From Drosophila pseudoobscura (taxonomy: Eukaryota > Arthropoda > Insecta > Diptera > Drosophilidae), in the NCBI RefSeq assembly GCF_009870125.1, contig NC_046680.1, forward strand, positions 11,408,001 to 11,472,000: a stretch of 64,000 bases of DNA, given 5' to 3'. Below are positions 24,100 to 37,400 of this stretch, in pieces. Position 1 is the first letter of the stretch. Every line of letters begins with the position of its first letter. Both the position numbers and the translations under genes were made by a program. A model generated the notes under the pieces. It was not told the origin of the DNA and did no database searches. It worked only from the letters and a program-made list of their open reading frames with translations.

Positions 24100-24890
24100 T
24101 TGGTTCAGAGAAGTTATCGAGTCTAAGAAAACTTAAAATCAAGACTTTATGAACAATTTCAGGAAGGCAATCGCATATCTTTTTCCTCAATTCCCCAGTA
24201 TTCAAGTACTGCGCCGAAGTTCTGTGTGGAACCTTGCTTAAACTATTCACCCTATCCATTGATTCTTCAAGTTTCCCCCCGATCTGGGAGGAATCGTTCA
24301 TAATTCCTCTCCATAAGAAATGTAACAAGTCTGATGCAAAGAACAACAGAGGTATTTCTATGTTATTCTCTATTCTTCAAATGTTTGAGAACATTTTTAC
24401 TCCACACTTGCACACTCCACACATCTCTACAAGTCACTTATGTATATCACCAACTCAGCATCAATTTATAAGGCGGCCATCAACCACCACGAATTTACTA
24501 AAGTTCAGCTCTTTCATCATTAAAGGATTTCAAGGTCACTTACAGACGGATTTTGTTTACTCCGAATTTAGCAAAGCATTCGACTCTGCCTACCATTCCC
24601 GACTAGCACATAGACTTGATCTTTTAGGGTATCCGCCCAACGTCCTGAGATGGATTTCTAGCTATCTTTGTTCCAGGTCTCAAAGAGTCCTCTTCAAAAA
24701 CTTCCTCTCTTCACTAGTCAAGGTTTCTTCGGAAGTACCACAGGGCAGCCATCTAGGCCGCTCCCTCTTTACTAATGAGGGACATTTAATTTTATTCTCG
24801 CTTGCAATCCGGTCTCAATAACTTTTAGTCATGAGGTTGTGCCAACTCGTTACAACTTAATGCCTCGAAATGTAAAGAAATGACAGTAGT
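24100..24890 (+). mobile_element. Truncated non-LTR retrotransposon (LINE), reverse-transcriptase fragment
   Basis: A frame at 24234-24821 gives recognisable RT blocks: IIPLHKKCNKSDAKNNRGIS (usually KK..D..NYRGIS), RRPSTTTNLL, DFVYSEFSKAFDSAYHSRL (RT motif A with F..D), LDLLGYPPNVLRWISSYL, QRVLFKNFLSS and SEVPQGSHLG (motif B). The finger, FADD catalytic box and thumb are missing or scrambled; NLNASKCKEMT near 24850-24880 shows that a piece after a deletion remains. The endonuclease domain and 3' tail are not seen. The match pattern is Jockey/CR1-like. Dead, partly decayed copy; likely older than recent insertions because several conserved residues have drifted. Confidence 0.8.
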
Positions 24891-25466
24891 AGTAGCGCCA
24901 TGCGGCAGAGCGCCTCGATCGGTTGGGCGGGAGGAGAACTGCGTCTTTGCTTAGGCCGCTTGATGGTGCACAGTCATTGCACATCAACGTCCAAGCGAAT
25001 TATAATATTTTCTGCTCTTAAATTAGTGATAAATATCATTCCATCGAATGCCCCATAGTACATTTCCATTTTTGTTGTCTTTGCTTGGGAAAATAAAGGC
25101 TGATTTTCTTCTCAGATTCTGAAGTTTCCTTTTTGCTCATAAAGTAACCGATAAGGCGATCCTTGAGGCCCTTTCAGAGTATGGGAGGATTTAAGGCCAT
25201 TTGTTACCTTTGCAAATCGAAAATATTGGGTGATGTTATTGTTTTTTCATTTACAATCATTTACAAAAATTAACTCTTGAATGCATTTTGTTCACCAGAC
25301 GATCTGTCAGCGATAAGCGTACCACGCCATAATATGGTAGGGTACTTAGTACTTCCAAAAACCGGAACCACAGAATGGGATATTCGAGAAATTAAATATG
25401 TTTATTACAAACAGCTTCCTTAAAAAATTGGTTAATTAGATAAGTAGATGTAGAGATTGACTGAAA

Positions 25467-28400
25467 CTAATCGTTATTGCTTAAGCCGTCCATAAAAGAC
25501 GATGCCATTGGACTGGGTGTTCTAGAGATTATATTATCGTTGCCATAGTCATCAGAGTTTGCATCCACTGAAAACGCGATGCATTTAATTAAGCATTACA
25601 CTTTGATAAACCTGAGAATAATCACCTTGTTCTAGAAAATTTGATTTTCTAGATGGTATGGAGCTCAGCGAATGTATGATGGGACTGCAGGCCTGGTCTG
25701 CTGTTTCGAGCGTGGTTGGTAGATCTAAGAGTCGCTGATTTTGAATGCCATCGCCTGGCCCCATGTGCGAAATGTGGTTGAAATTAGTCGGTGCCGATAT
25801 CATCTTTGATCTTCGATCACTGTAAAATGATTTACTTGCGTTACTTGAAAGTTATTTAATTTATGAAATATCTAGCTTACCTTTTAACTGTTTTGTTAAT
25901 CTCACGAATGGAAAATCTTCGCTTGATGTGCGCCAGTCCCTTTCGATTTCCTTCACGGTATTGCAAAAGTCCCTCTGTATGAGAAATGAAACCAAATAAA
26001 GACTCCAATGCCTACACGTCTGTGGGAAATATCCGCTTACTTGTGTGAATATTGGACAGGTAAACAATCAAAGGAGTGTCATTGACTGACGCCAACACCA
26101 CATTTCCTTGATTATTTAGGGGCAGTGACTGCTTCAGGCCAATCGACTGCACCCATTCAGCAGTTTGCGTATTGAAGATATCCAAATGTGTGTCGGAGAA
26201 CACCAACAAATGGCCATCACAAAAGGCTGGAAACAAACAAAGCACAGGTTGAGTCACTTTCCAGTCGGTACCTGCCATCAGCAGTACTCACTTATATATG
26301 TGGGAAAAGCGGGGTACATTATTTCTCTGTCGCGGGACTTTCGGCCCTGCAGGTCCACATATATGGCCAGAGTTTGGAACACCAACAAGTACTCCCCGAA
26401 GTTTCCGCCGCTGGGGCAGAGTATTTCAATTACTCGAACAGCATCGACTCCGGAATAATTTAAAAATGCACATAGCTGGTTTTCAGGATGAACCAGAGCT
26501 GAATGACAGTATATATATGTGTTGATAAGAAAGATGCAAAGGAAAGACCGTGGGCGGTATACATACACATCGCGGTAGCTTCTCCTCTCAGGAAATAGGC
26601 GGTAAATCCACTTTGGTGCGCCACAACCAGTCGCATATCGGACAATATCTGCAGATGCTGGGCCAAGTAACCAATTGTGAATTCACAAGTCTTCTGGTGC
26701 CTTGTGCGCGTTCTATTAATCTCGTAGACAACGATTTGTGTGTGGTTATTGGGTCGTTTCAGGGCAATTATAAACGAATAAACAATGTTGGGGAAACGGC
26801 GGATAATGCCAGTGCAAGCCGATATACAGTTCTTCGACTCGACCACCTTTATCCACTCAACATCGCTAGCCTCTAGCGCTCTGATGGGCAACAGCCGCAG
26901 GTTGCGCTGTTTCCCGCAAAGTATAACGAGAATCTGCTCCTCTTCGATGTACCACAGCTGCAGGATCTTCTTGCTCTCTCCAATACGAGCTATTTCTGCA
27001 AGAAAATAAAAGCATAAGTCAAGCAATTCCCATCCAAGAGGCAGTGTGCGTACCATACTGATCCAAATTGATGTAAAAGAGTCCGTCTTCAGTGCCCAGT
27101 AGGATTTGATTGGGGTATATGATGACAGAACACAATGCATTCCGAATGAGCGAGAGCGTGTTATCCAGAATCTCGTAGACCTTAAAAATAGCAGTATTTG
27201 GTAGACTGTTTCGTTTCAATATTCGATGTAGTTCACTCAGGGCAATGACCCATTTGGACTTCTCCGATTCGTTGTCGGCCAGCATCAGGGTGTTCAGCGA
27301 GAGACCGCTTTCAATAAGCGCGGTTTTGATCTGTAATAAATGGAACACAAATAGTCACTGCATCTACACACATATACATAGCAGAGAGAGGCTATAATTA
27401 CCTTGAAAATACATGGCACATCTTTCTTGGCCGCGTGAATGACATCGCTTTCGCGCACGCCGCCAACTGAGAACTCAGGATCGCGCATATCCAACACCTG
27501 GGAGACGCTCACACTCGGCAGGGCGCATCGGTCGGGAGATATATCGTATAGAAATAGTTTAAAGTCGCACACGACCACAAATTGACGAATCCATCCGCGC
27601 TTGATCACCCCCGACTTGGGCACCTTCACATAGCCCTCGTAGGCAGTGCCTATGCCCCGCGTTGGATCTATGCCCAGGGGCCGCTTGGTCTGGTCCATAG
27701 GAACTGGGCAGGTGGTCGGCACCTTTTGGCAGCAGATCGTGTGGCAGGCAAAGCCGCAGATTTCGCACACCACGCCCTGACGCGTCAATCCGACCATCAG
27801 AGAAGTGCAGTGATTGCATTTCGTGGGACTGCTGAAGGTGCGCACCAGAAACTGATGGATGGCCGTGTTCGAGGGGTTGTTGGCCCCCGCCTTCTTTTGG
27901 GATTCCTTCATCAGCAGTTCGGCGTCCTCTCGCGATATATCGCTAACCGAGGCGTCCTTCATGGCTGCCAGAGAGCCATCTTTGCTCTTTCCTCCCGCAT
28001 ACTTTGGTTCGTAGTTGAAGAGCATGCCAGAGTTCCCTGACTGGAAGAAATTGGGTGTGCCTATGAAACTATCGCTGGAATCGTTGCCAAAACTATCCGC
28101 GGGATCAATCATTTCGCTCTTGGATATATCCCTAAAGAAGGCGCTGCTCAGGCCCTGGTGCGTGGATTTATTCAAAAACGATTCGGAATACTCCAGACCT
28201 CCCTTCTGCAGGTCGCGCAGCTCGCTTTCCTTCTTCTGAAAGTCGTGCAGAATAGAATCGTAGCGCTTTTTGTAGTCGCGCACCTCCTTCTGTATGGATA
28301 TCAGGTCGGATCGGGTCTGGCTCAGCTCCTCGGATATGATGGCCTTGGCCTGGATCTCCCTCTGCAGAGCGCTCTGCAGGTTGAGCAGCTCCATCTTGTC

Positions 28401-31400
28401 CAGCTTCTGGGAGCGCCTGTTCCGCCAGTTCTTGTTGTCCACCCCATTGTTGTTGAACGTGCCGACATGCTTCAGATACTCGAGCTCCTCTGTCATTTTC
28501 GTGGCGAGGGCCTGCAGGTAGCCGCGAGCGTCCTTTTCGTCGGATACCCATTGTATGATTTCCGCCATTTGCCGCTCCCACTGGTTGATGGCCTCCCGCT
28601 TCATGCGCAGCTCTTTGAAGATCTCGTCGTCTTCGGCCTGCAGGTCCTTCAGATTCTTCGCCTTGAGATTCACTTCCGAGCTCAATCTTTGCTTCTCCTC
28701 GAACCACGAGGATTTCTCCAAATCGTGCTGTTTCTTCAGTTCCAGGAGCGCATCGTCCGAGTCCGTAATCGATTCCAGCTGCGTGTATTTCAGCCTGTCT
28801 TGCGTCTGATGGAGCTCTTTGGAGAGCTCAAGGTTCGAGCTCTCAATCTCGCCCAGCTGCTCTCGCAGCGTTTCCATCTCCAGATTGTGTCGCGTCTGCT
28901 GATGGTTGAGCTTCTCCGAGTACTGCAACTCCAGTCTTTCGATTTCGTACGACGACATTTCCGAGGAAATGCTCATCGGTAGAGTCGTCTCCACACTGGA
29001 GTTGCACTTGCGCAGCTCCAGCTGCAGCTGTCTGCAGCACTCTTCGGCGTGCTCGCGCAGCTTTTTCTCCTTGGAGGCTTCTATGACCGCGTCCTCGATG
29101 TGCAGTTCCAGCTCCCTGCGCGTCTTGTCCGACTTGCGCAGCTCGTTGCGCAGGCTGTCATTCTTCTGCATGGCTCCATCCAGCTCCTCCTCCTTGTCTC
29201 TCACTTGTCGGGAGAGCTTCTGCTTTTGATTGCGCAGCTCCGAGAGCTTCTCCGTGACCTCCGAGTACTCCATCATGGCTACATTACGCTGCGAAACGGC
29301 GTCCTGCAGCTCCGACTCTTGCGTCTTCAGCCGCTCGAAAATCTCCGTGTGTTGCTTCGTCAGCTCGATCTTCTCCTGCTTGAAAGCCGCAATCTGCTCT
29401 GTCAACGCCTTAAGCTGCGCCTTCTCCTGCACGGAGTCGACCGACGCCTCCGAGTTATTGCTCGGCAGATTACTGGACTGCTGCAGGCTGCACGAAGTAT
29501 TGTCTTCATCGAAGCCGGAACTCTGACTTATCTTAGTGTCGCCAGGGGAGCTGGTATTCAGCGAAAAGGTGAAGCCAATGAAAGGCAAATGGAAGCCAGA
29601 GAAGGCCGGATTTGCAGATGGAGGCATCGAATCGGTCAGTCGCACGTCGTTGTCGTCCACATCGAAGTTGGAGGTGTCTGTGGGACTCGACACCTCCGGC
29701 ACGTAGGGCGCCAGGCCGCAGCGTATGTTTTTCCAGTCGATACCCACAAACCAGGGATGATCCATAAAGTCCTGGATGCCGTTCTGGCCCAGCCGGTTCT
29801 CCGGTATGCAGATCAGTTTGCACAGCAAATCCTGCGACATTTCCGACACCTTGTAGTTGAGGGTCTCCTGTGTGGGCAAATTGAAGCAGTTCTGGTGATT
29901 CATGATCTTGCCATATGTCTCGACCAGACTTTCGGCGTAGAACGGAGTCTCCCCGTACAGCATTTCGTACATGCACACGCCGAGGGACCACCAATCGCAC
30001 TCGGTGCCATAGCGGCCCTTGCCGTCCTCCATGGCTCGCAGAATCTCGGGCGATATATAGTCGGGCGTGCCCACGGCCACGTTCGACTGAACGGTGCCAT
30101 CCTTGTCCAGTCTCAGGCACGAGCCAAAGTCCGCCAGCCGCACATGCCCTCGCTTGTCCAACAGCACATTATCCGGCTTGATATCCCGATGAACATACTT
30201 AATCTGATGAATACTGTGGATGGCTAGAATCATTTCGGTGATGTAGAACTTAGCCATGTCTTCGGGCAGCTTGTCCTCGAATTTACTCAAAAGCGTCAGC
30301 AGGTCTCCCCCGCAGTAATAGTCCATTACAAGATACTGAAATCAGGAAAGAGTTAGGATCAGCAAAGCCAGTTAATTGCATTCTGTATTCTCACCAGATT
30401 AATATTGTCCTGAAAGGCGTAGTGCAGGTTTGTGATCCACTGCCGATCGCCAAAGACCAGCACGTCCCGCTCTTCGCGAAAACATGCCGTCTCGGCCCGC
30501 TTCAGCATCTCCCACTTGTTCAGTATCTTCATGGCATACACCTTTTCTGTGGATATCATCTGGACCACGCACACCTCTCCAAAGGCACCACGCCCGATGA
30601 TTTTCAATATGTCAAAATCATCTCGACCTAGTCGCAGTTTTCGCACCACATGAACGAAAGGTTTGGCTGCAAAAGACAATCAAGTAAAGGGGGCAGATAG
30701 CATTATGAACGGTTCGCCTCCAATGATTTAACACATAAAACAAAACCAAACCCAATTTATATGAGCAATCATCTCAATCTGAGTATCATCTAAGAAGCAC
30801 AGAAACATAACCGAGACATAACTTTTTGGTAATACCCATTTAAATGAAAGCTTTACGATATAATGATAGTGGTGGCATTGCAAATGATTTCAGTAAACAT
30901 ACAAAGCGTAAGGGACTGTGGAAAATCTTCTTTCTGTCTATCAAAAGTAGTATTACATTACCTTCTGGCAGGGGGGTATAAAAATATCCGGAAATCAAAA
31001 AGTGTATATCTGTGTTCCATGCAAATATGTTAATAGTATTAAGTATTTACATAGTTTAAGAAAATCCGATACTCCTTTCTCTCTGCGTAAGGATGAATTG
31101 CTGCATTCGTCGTAGAGCACGATGAAGGTGTCGAGCAGATAGTCCAAGGAGAACTGATGCCCCTCCGTGTCCTCGCCAAAGTCGGATGCCCATTTGTGAT
31201 CGACTGTTGCATCGCTTAGAATATATTTTAGAAATTTGAGCCTTTTCTTGCAGCTTCCTGTGGTTATATCTGGAAGGCATACCAAAAGGGATAATTAAAT
31301 CATTTTATCATCTCCCAAGGCCCCCAAAAAAACGCCGCACCCAATCAGTCACAAGTAACATGAATGGGCTTTAACGGGTGGTGTCGACGAGACAGAAGAG

Positions 31401-31942
31401 TTTTACAAACGAAATATAGGTATGGTTGGAGGTAGGAAGGGGCTGCTTTGACCCAAAATGTGATTACGTTGGTTATTCAAACATACAGACAACTTGAGCT
31501 GTCCATTCATGGCACGGCACCTATTAGCCAAGCAACGGTTAAACTATTTCCTTGTGACAGGAACTCACTATTTGCGTATTAAAGGCAAATTATTTACAAA
31601 AAACTCTCGACAGTTCAATCGGACTGTTTCGATTTTTCAAATGCGTATGCGGGAAACTAAACTACATTTAGGGTGCTCCGACCCCCCGTGCAGGAATATG
31701 AAATATAAGTATACACATATTGAGGCATGTGTATATATTCATGCGTTTGTTTGTTCCGTCCCTCTCCACCGTGCAGATATAAATAAATAATTGTTTATAT
31801 GAATATGTATGTGTGTGTATGACAAGTCTGCGAAAACACAAACGCGTCAGCATCCACATACAAACCCAAATTCATTTAACACAATCTCACGTGTCGCGAA
31901 TTTTAAAATATTACCACTAAATTCGGAAGTTTCGTATTCCAT
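25467..31942 (-). CDS. gek: MRCK-type Cdc42-binding Ser/Thr kinase
   Basis: Eleven coding exons on the minus strand: 31915-31942, 31051-31269, 30395-30666, 27402-30335, 27054-27330, 26567-26995, 26292-26498, 26041-26226, 25881-25974, 25626-25819, 25467-25567; 1646 aa, all phases closing. Domains: AGC kinase about 100-370 ([33 protein letters not shown]), AGC C-terminal extension ([13 protein letters not shown]), coiled coil about 430-870, C1 zinc finger ([17 protein letters not shown]), PH domain, CNH/citron domain, and a CRIB motif near the end ([18 protein letters not shown]) that binds active Cdc42. Genghis Khan limits actin polymerisation downstream of Cdc42 in egg chambers and photoreceptors. 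The first tiny exon (MEYETSEFS) is inferred from splice phase. Length fits the D. melanogaster protein (about 1640). Confidence 0.95.
30667..31050 (-). other. gek intron 2
   Basis: Donor ACTAT|GTAAAT and acceptor TTGCAG; joins Leu-Ser-Lys in phase 1. Nothing else seen inside. Confidence 0.75.
31270..31914 (-). other. gek intron 1
   Basis: From the donor AGTG|GTAATA (after the ninth codon) to the acceptor CCTTCCAG. Some TATG/TACA microsatellite sequence near 31700-31820; no gene seen. Confidence 0.6.
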
Positions 31943-34476
31943 TTTAATGAGGCTTATATTTAGACATTTTCTCCCAACAAAAGTGTAAAAAAGCCGAACA
32001 GACTGTCTAGTTATGAATTGTTTTTTGATCCGAAAAGAACTACACGGTAACTACACGTTTGCTACATAATGGGAGGAAAAAAAGGGGTATGGACAACAGG
32101 CAACACGGCCCAGAAAATGAAACGAGGGCAAGGTAAAATCCACCCCTTTTGTCTTAAAGGTATATTGGTGTATTGTCCTCACACGCGAGGTGAGTTTCAT
32201 ATGAACTTTGCAATTTGACTTGGCTGTTTTTGCCTGGTGTCCATACCCTACTGAAATAGGCCATTCGACTCATTTGTTCGTGGCAGAAGAGAGCAGCAGT
32301 GTGACCGTCATATGATCGCAATATGATAGTTCGTTATACATTTTCGCGCAAATCACCGGTGTCGCGCGGTGCAAAATTATCGTTCCGGTGGAATCCCCGG
32401 CGCGGTCCATCATTGCGGAAGTTACGGTCGCGTTCGCGAGATATTTGTGTACTCTGAGAATATAATTTAACACAAATTCAAATTTCTATATTCAGGATTA
32501 AATGGCTACGAATTAAGTGCGGTGGTAAAACGTTTGGGATTCGTGAAAGTGGCTAGCTTTAAATGTGCTGGGTCAGCTTTCGATTCCAGGTTGAAAAGAG
32601 CAAGGAATCCGTCAAGGATATTATTTCCATTAAAAAAATATTAATAAATTAAAAGGCTAATCATTATTTAGTCAAGTAATATTACTATATAATTATATTT
32701 GATAATAATTATATTCGATATTCGATACAAACGTTTTAAATTTATCGTTTAGTAAACTACAAAATTTATTGCCATAGGCCACCCATCTATAAAATAATCA
32801 GCTGATGACAGCTGATATTGGCAAAACACAAAATGTTTTCTCTGAATTGTGAAATTGGTAACATATATGGATTAGCAATCGTTTTAGCTGTTGTTCAAAA
32901 ATATAAAATGTTGAAAATCTGTTGGTGGCGTTGGAAAGAAAGAAAAACAACATAAATTAATTCGACGAGAAAGAGTTTGTTGCAGTGTGAAATTTGGTGT
33001 TAAAATGGTACAACACTAAAAATATGCATAACGAAACAATACAAAAAGAAGAGAGCAGAAGCTGGTGGTGGTATGTTTAATAAACATTTAAATGTTTATA
33101 TATGTTTTTTACAAATAGCATCTGTCATCGAGCACCATTAATCCGTACTTCAGGTGGAGCGTCAAAATAGTAGTTTGACGCATTGCTTTTGTCTTACATC
33201 GATATGCACGAAAATCAGTTTAAATCGGCAATATCGTCAGATCGTGCATCACAGCAGACATTACAGGAGGAGTACCACAAGTCCAGCGTGAGATACAGCA
33301 AGTTTTAAGGCTTTGCTGTCTGGTCACTGACAAATCTAAAAAACACCAAGCAGAATGTTTTTTGCCTCTTCGCTTATGTAAACTGTTTCTCGATCCAACA
33401 CACGATTTAAAGAGAAAAGAGATTTTAAAGAGAAGGTCTTTGGTCAAGCGCTCATAGAAAAAGTGTAGATGAGCGGAACCAAAAAAGTGTCTGCGTTAAG
33501 TGTTTTTAGTTTTCTGCTTTTTTTGGGTTATATGAATTGTAATATATTTTTATAGAATTGGACAAATTTTGCAAACTGAAGATAGATGATGAAGGGGGAT
33601 AATAATGAAGATTATACCCGTTAGAAATTGACTGAATTTTGACCTAATAATATCTGAAAAATCGGTTACAAACATTAAGCTTGTGTACATATGTAAATAG
33701 ATATAATTTATTAAACTTTTTAAATATGTTTTGATGTATGGTTTCCAATAATTAATAAATTAATATATATCAAATAATTTATGAGCATGCACATCTGTTT
33801 CAATTCCTTGTTCCAATTTCGGGCAATATTACATATCGCAATCGCTGCTATCGAAAACTGTATGTAAAGCCTTACAAATAGTTATACACATATTATTATG
33901 TTTGTGTGTGTGTGTGTTCTAATACTCAGTGGCGATCAAACTTGATTAAAAATAAATAATTGATATAGTTACAACATATTCAATGTCTGGAAATACATGC
34001 AGTGGTTAGCACTTACTTAGGGCTAAGATATTTTTATCGTCCGCGATATACTATCAATTTGTTTCGCGAATATTTGAATTTTAAATGTACGTACACATCT
34101 CACTTGCATACATATGCAAAGTATACCATTCGTGGGAGTTAGTTTTGTGCAAAGTGATACATACATATTATTTGCATGCAATCTAAAAAAATGAAAACTG
34201 ATGCTGTTGGTGAAAATCTACATATATTGCATTTACGATTATCTGCATTATCTACGCGAATACATTCCCATGTTTTCAGTACACACAAAATAAATTATGA
34301 AATGAACCCTGTTTTAGAACGGTCTACCCGGAACTTCAAAACAAATTTGCATATTCAAATGCAAGCACGCAAAGAGTGAAGTGAACGAACCGTTGATAAT
34401 AATATTAAAAATAACGCGATTCCCTAAGATAAAATAAGTTCGATTTCTGATACATATGTACTCTTCTTCAGTGAAC
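31943..34476. promoter_or_regulatory. Divergent gek (-) / enok (+) promoter and 5' UTR region
   Basis: 2.5 kb without coding sense. Motif 1 at 32297-32307 points toward gek. An acceptor CTCTTCTTCAG just before the enok ATG (ending at 34471) shows that enok has at least one upstream non-coding exon; CAGCTGATGACAGCTGAT near 32798-32818 and the following stretch are the likely enok promoter. The 33400-34440 portion is AT-rich and looks like the 5' intron of enok. Confidence 0.45.
32297..32307 (-). promoter_or_regulatory. Ohler motif 1 (minus orientation), likely gek core promoter
   Basis: Plus strand CAGTGTGACCG reads CGGTCACACTG on the minus strand, matching YGGTCACACTR. About 355 nt upstream of the gek ATG. 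Confidence 0.5.
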
Positions 34477-37400
34477 ATGATGAGGGAGTCGGCACACGAT
34501 ATCAGCATGGAGACGTGGATACAGTGGATTCTGGAGGCGATATCCAAAATCAGATCCCAAAAACAGAGGCCATCCGTTCAGAGGATATGCCAGGCCATCG
34601 GCACGCACCACAAGTTCCACGAGGACATTGTGGCCGAAAAGCTGGAGAAGGCCGTGGACTCGGGAGCCGTGATTAAGGTCTACAACAAGGGATTGCACTC
34701 GTACAAAGCGCCCATGGCCAAGCGTCGGGTAAAAGTGGACAAGAACACCAACCTCTACAAACTGGTAGCCAAAGCGGTGCACGATCTGGGCGAGTGCGAG
34801 GGATCTACCTTGAAGAGCATAGAGAACTATATTCAGAAATTCAACTGCATCGACCTCTCACCCAATGTCGACTTTAAGACCGTAATAAAGGCATCCATCA
34901 AGAAGGCCGTGGACGCCGGCTTTCTGATCCAGGAGGGTAAACTGTACAAAAAGGGCAAGTCCCTGACCACGCCACGAAAGTGTGTCCCCCAGACGGATGT
35001 GGTTATAAAGGGGGAAGACACTTGCACCCATTGCTCCGGAAACTCTCAGAAAAACCTCAATGGCATTCCAGAGCCCCTGAGCTCCTGCAAGCAGTGTGGC
35101 ATCTCTCTGCACACCACATGCGCAAACATTGCCGGCAGATGCAAGTCGCAGTCGTATGTGCTGCTCTACATGCTCGTCACCAAGGGAACCCTGTGGGACT
35201 GCCAGAGCTGCGCCGATTGCGCTGTCTGCAAGATGCGCAACCGTGGACCCTGTCTCCTGCAATGTTTCGTCTGCAAAGACCATTTCCACCTGACTTGTCT
35301 CGACACGATACCCGACAAGAAGCCCAAGCATCCCTACAGGTACACTCTACACCTCTCTCATTCCGCAGATTGTGCTGATCATAATGAACGTTCTGTTTTA
35401 GATGTAAGACGTGCTCAAAGCAGAGCATTGAAAACCCAAAACTATTAAAAAAAGATGCCACAAAAATCAAATCGGAGGCTGGAAATGAAAAGTAAGCTAC
35501 GATAATGCCAAATATATGCTGTGTTTGCATTTTAATATGTTTATTTTCAGGCTGTCGTCGTACGACAGAGTCGCCTTCAGCAAGCGACAAATAATCAAAA
35601 GGGAGGGAAACGCCGAGAGTCCCTCAACCTCGAAACTGTGCGTCTACAACGATGGGAATGGCCAGAGAAGGAAACTATCGGGGTCTGGGTTGAATGCCAG
35701 GAAACTAAACATAAGTGAGGATCAATTCGAGTTCCCCTCGAAGCAGAGGAAGTCACAAATACTACAGGGAGGCTACATCGCTAGCCAAGAGACGCGAAAG
35801 CGCACGTTTTCAGATCTATCGTCGTCAAGCTCCTCCAGTGACAGCGAGGACGACGACGATGAGGATGACGACAGGAACAGGAACGACAATGATCAGGATG
35901 AGAGCACCAGCTCGGATTCATGCACTTCCTCGAGCTCAGACTCGGACTCGAGCGAAAGTTCCAGCGACAGTTCGGAATGCGACGACGAAAACGACGACGA
36001 AGACTATGACACCGATCGGAGCACGCTAAAGGGAAAGCTATTTGAGAATGTTAAGCAGAACAATTGCAAGCTGAATGCCGGCGGCGCCAGTGAACGCCTG
36101 AGTTCGCCAGAAACCAATGAAGCGGCGAATGAGAATTGGGGATTCGCAGCGGTTGCCAAGAATCCAATTGATATATTTGTGAAGTCCAAGAACAATGGGG
36201 GTGCCAAAGGCATTAACTATACTAAGCAAATGGTAGAAACAGGAGGCTATGGAGCAGCAGCAGCAGCATCAGCATCGTTAATCGTTAGGGCACCGAAAGG
36301 CACCGGGCCAATGGCCACACATGCTTCGACAGCAGATAAGGATTCAAAATCCTCTGGAAACTTGCAGAGGAAAAAGATTGTGCCCCTGAAGTCGATGCCC
36401 CTCGATGCTGGCAAATCGTACGAGAAATGCGAAGATGAGGAGGACATTCCATACCTCACAGAAGAGACTGTATTAAAGTGTCAAATGATGGAGCAAATCG
36501 ATCGTTGCAGAGACACAAAAAGCGAAGGGAAAACCAATCCGGAATCGGAAGATATGTGTGCGGAAAACATGAAGCGTACCAATCCGTTTGGTACGTAACC
36601 GAGGAGACATATCTATTAAATCCATTAACAACTATATTTATAGAGAATCAGCCGCTGCCGCCATGCGTTAATCCAGTGGATGTTGATCTGTATCAGGAAG
36701 TACTCCACAAAGCCGTTGTCCAGATGTCCAATAACTGTCAGAAGATGACGGACGTGGCCCAGCAGAAGCAAGGACAGCACACGCTGAGTCCCAAGTCAAT
36801 TCAGATCGGAAAGTGGGACATTGAGACATGGTACTCCAGCCCGTTCCCGCAGGAGTATGCCAGGTATATATCCCACATTGTTCGGGCTAAAGAACGCCAG
36901 CCAAAAGTCGGAAAAAGTCGGATCGATTTGATGTCTTCGTTTGCTCGTTCTAGTGATCGTAGTATCATAGGATATCATTGGTTATTGATACTATCGATTG
37001 CCATTCTACATACATGCATATAATCATGCTTAACATTTGATGTTTTACAGGCTCATCAAACTCTTTCTGTGCGAATTCTGTTTGAAGTACACGAAGAGTC
37101 GGTCTGTGCTGGACAGGCACCAGAACAAGTGCATCTGGAAGCAGCCGCCGGGCACGGAGATATTTCGCCAGGGGAATATCTCGGTGTTCGAGGTGGATGG
37201 CAATGTGAATAAGATATATTGCCAGAACCTGTGCCTGCTGGCCAAGTTCTTTCTGGACCACAAGACGCTTTACTACGACGTCGAGCCCTTCCTGTTCTAT
37301 ATTCTAACGAAGAACGATCAGAGCGGCTGCCACCTTGTTGGCTACTTTTCGAAGGAGAAGCACTGCACGCAGAAGTACAATGTCTCCTGCATACTGACCA

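Larger units (their letters stand above)
23408..25466. other. snama-gek convergent intergenic region with repeat debris
   Basis: Holds the snama 3' UTR, an unassigned open frame (23618-24033), a LINE fragment (about 24100-24890), and about 570 nt of otherwise unremarkable AT-rich sequence before the gek stop codon at 25467. Confidence 0.6.

Noticed and set aside
29049-30227. 392-codon plus-strand open frame antisense to gek
   Set aside because: Mirrors the GC-biased third positions of the coiled-coil and kinase exons; Leu/Val-rich, no start context, no domain.
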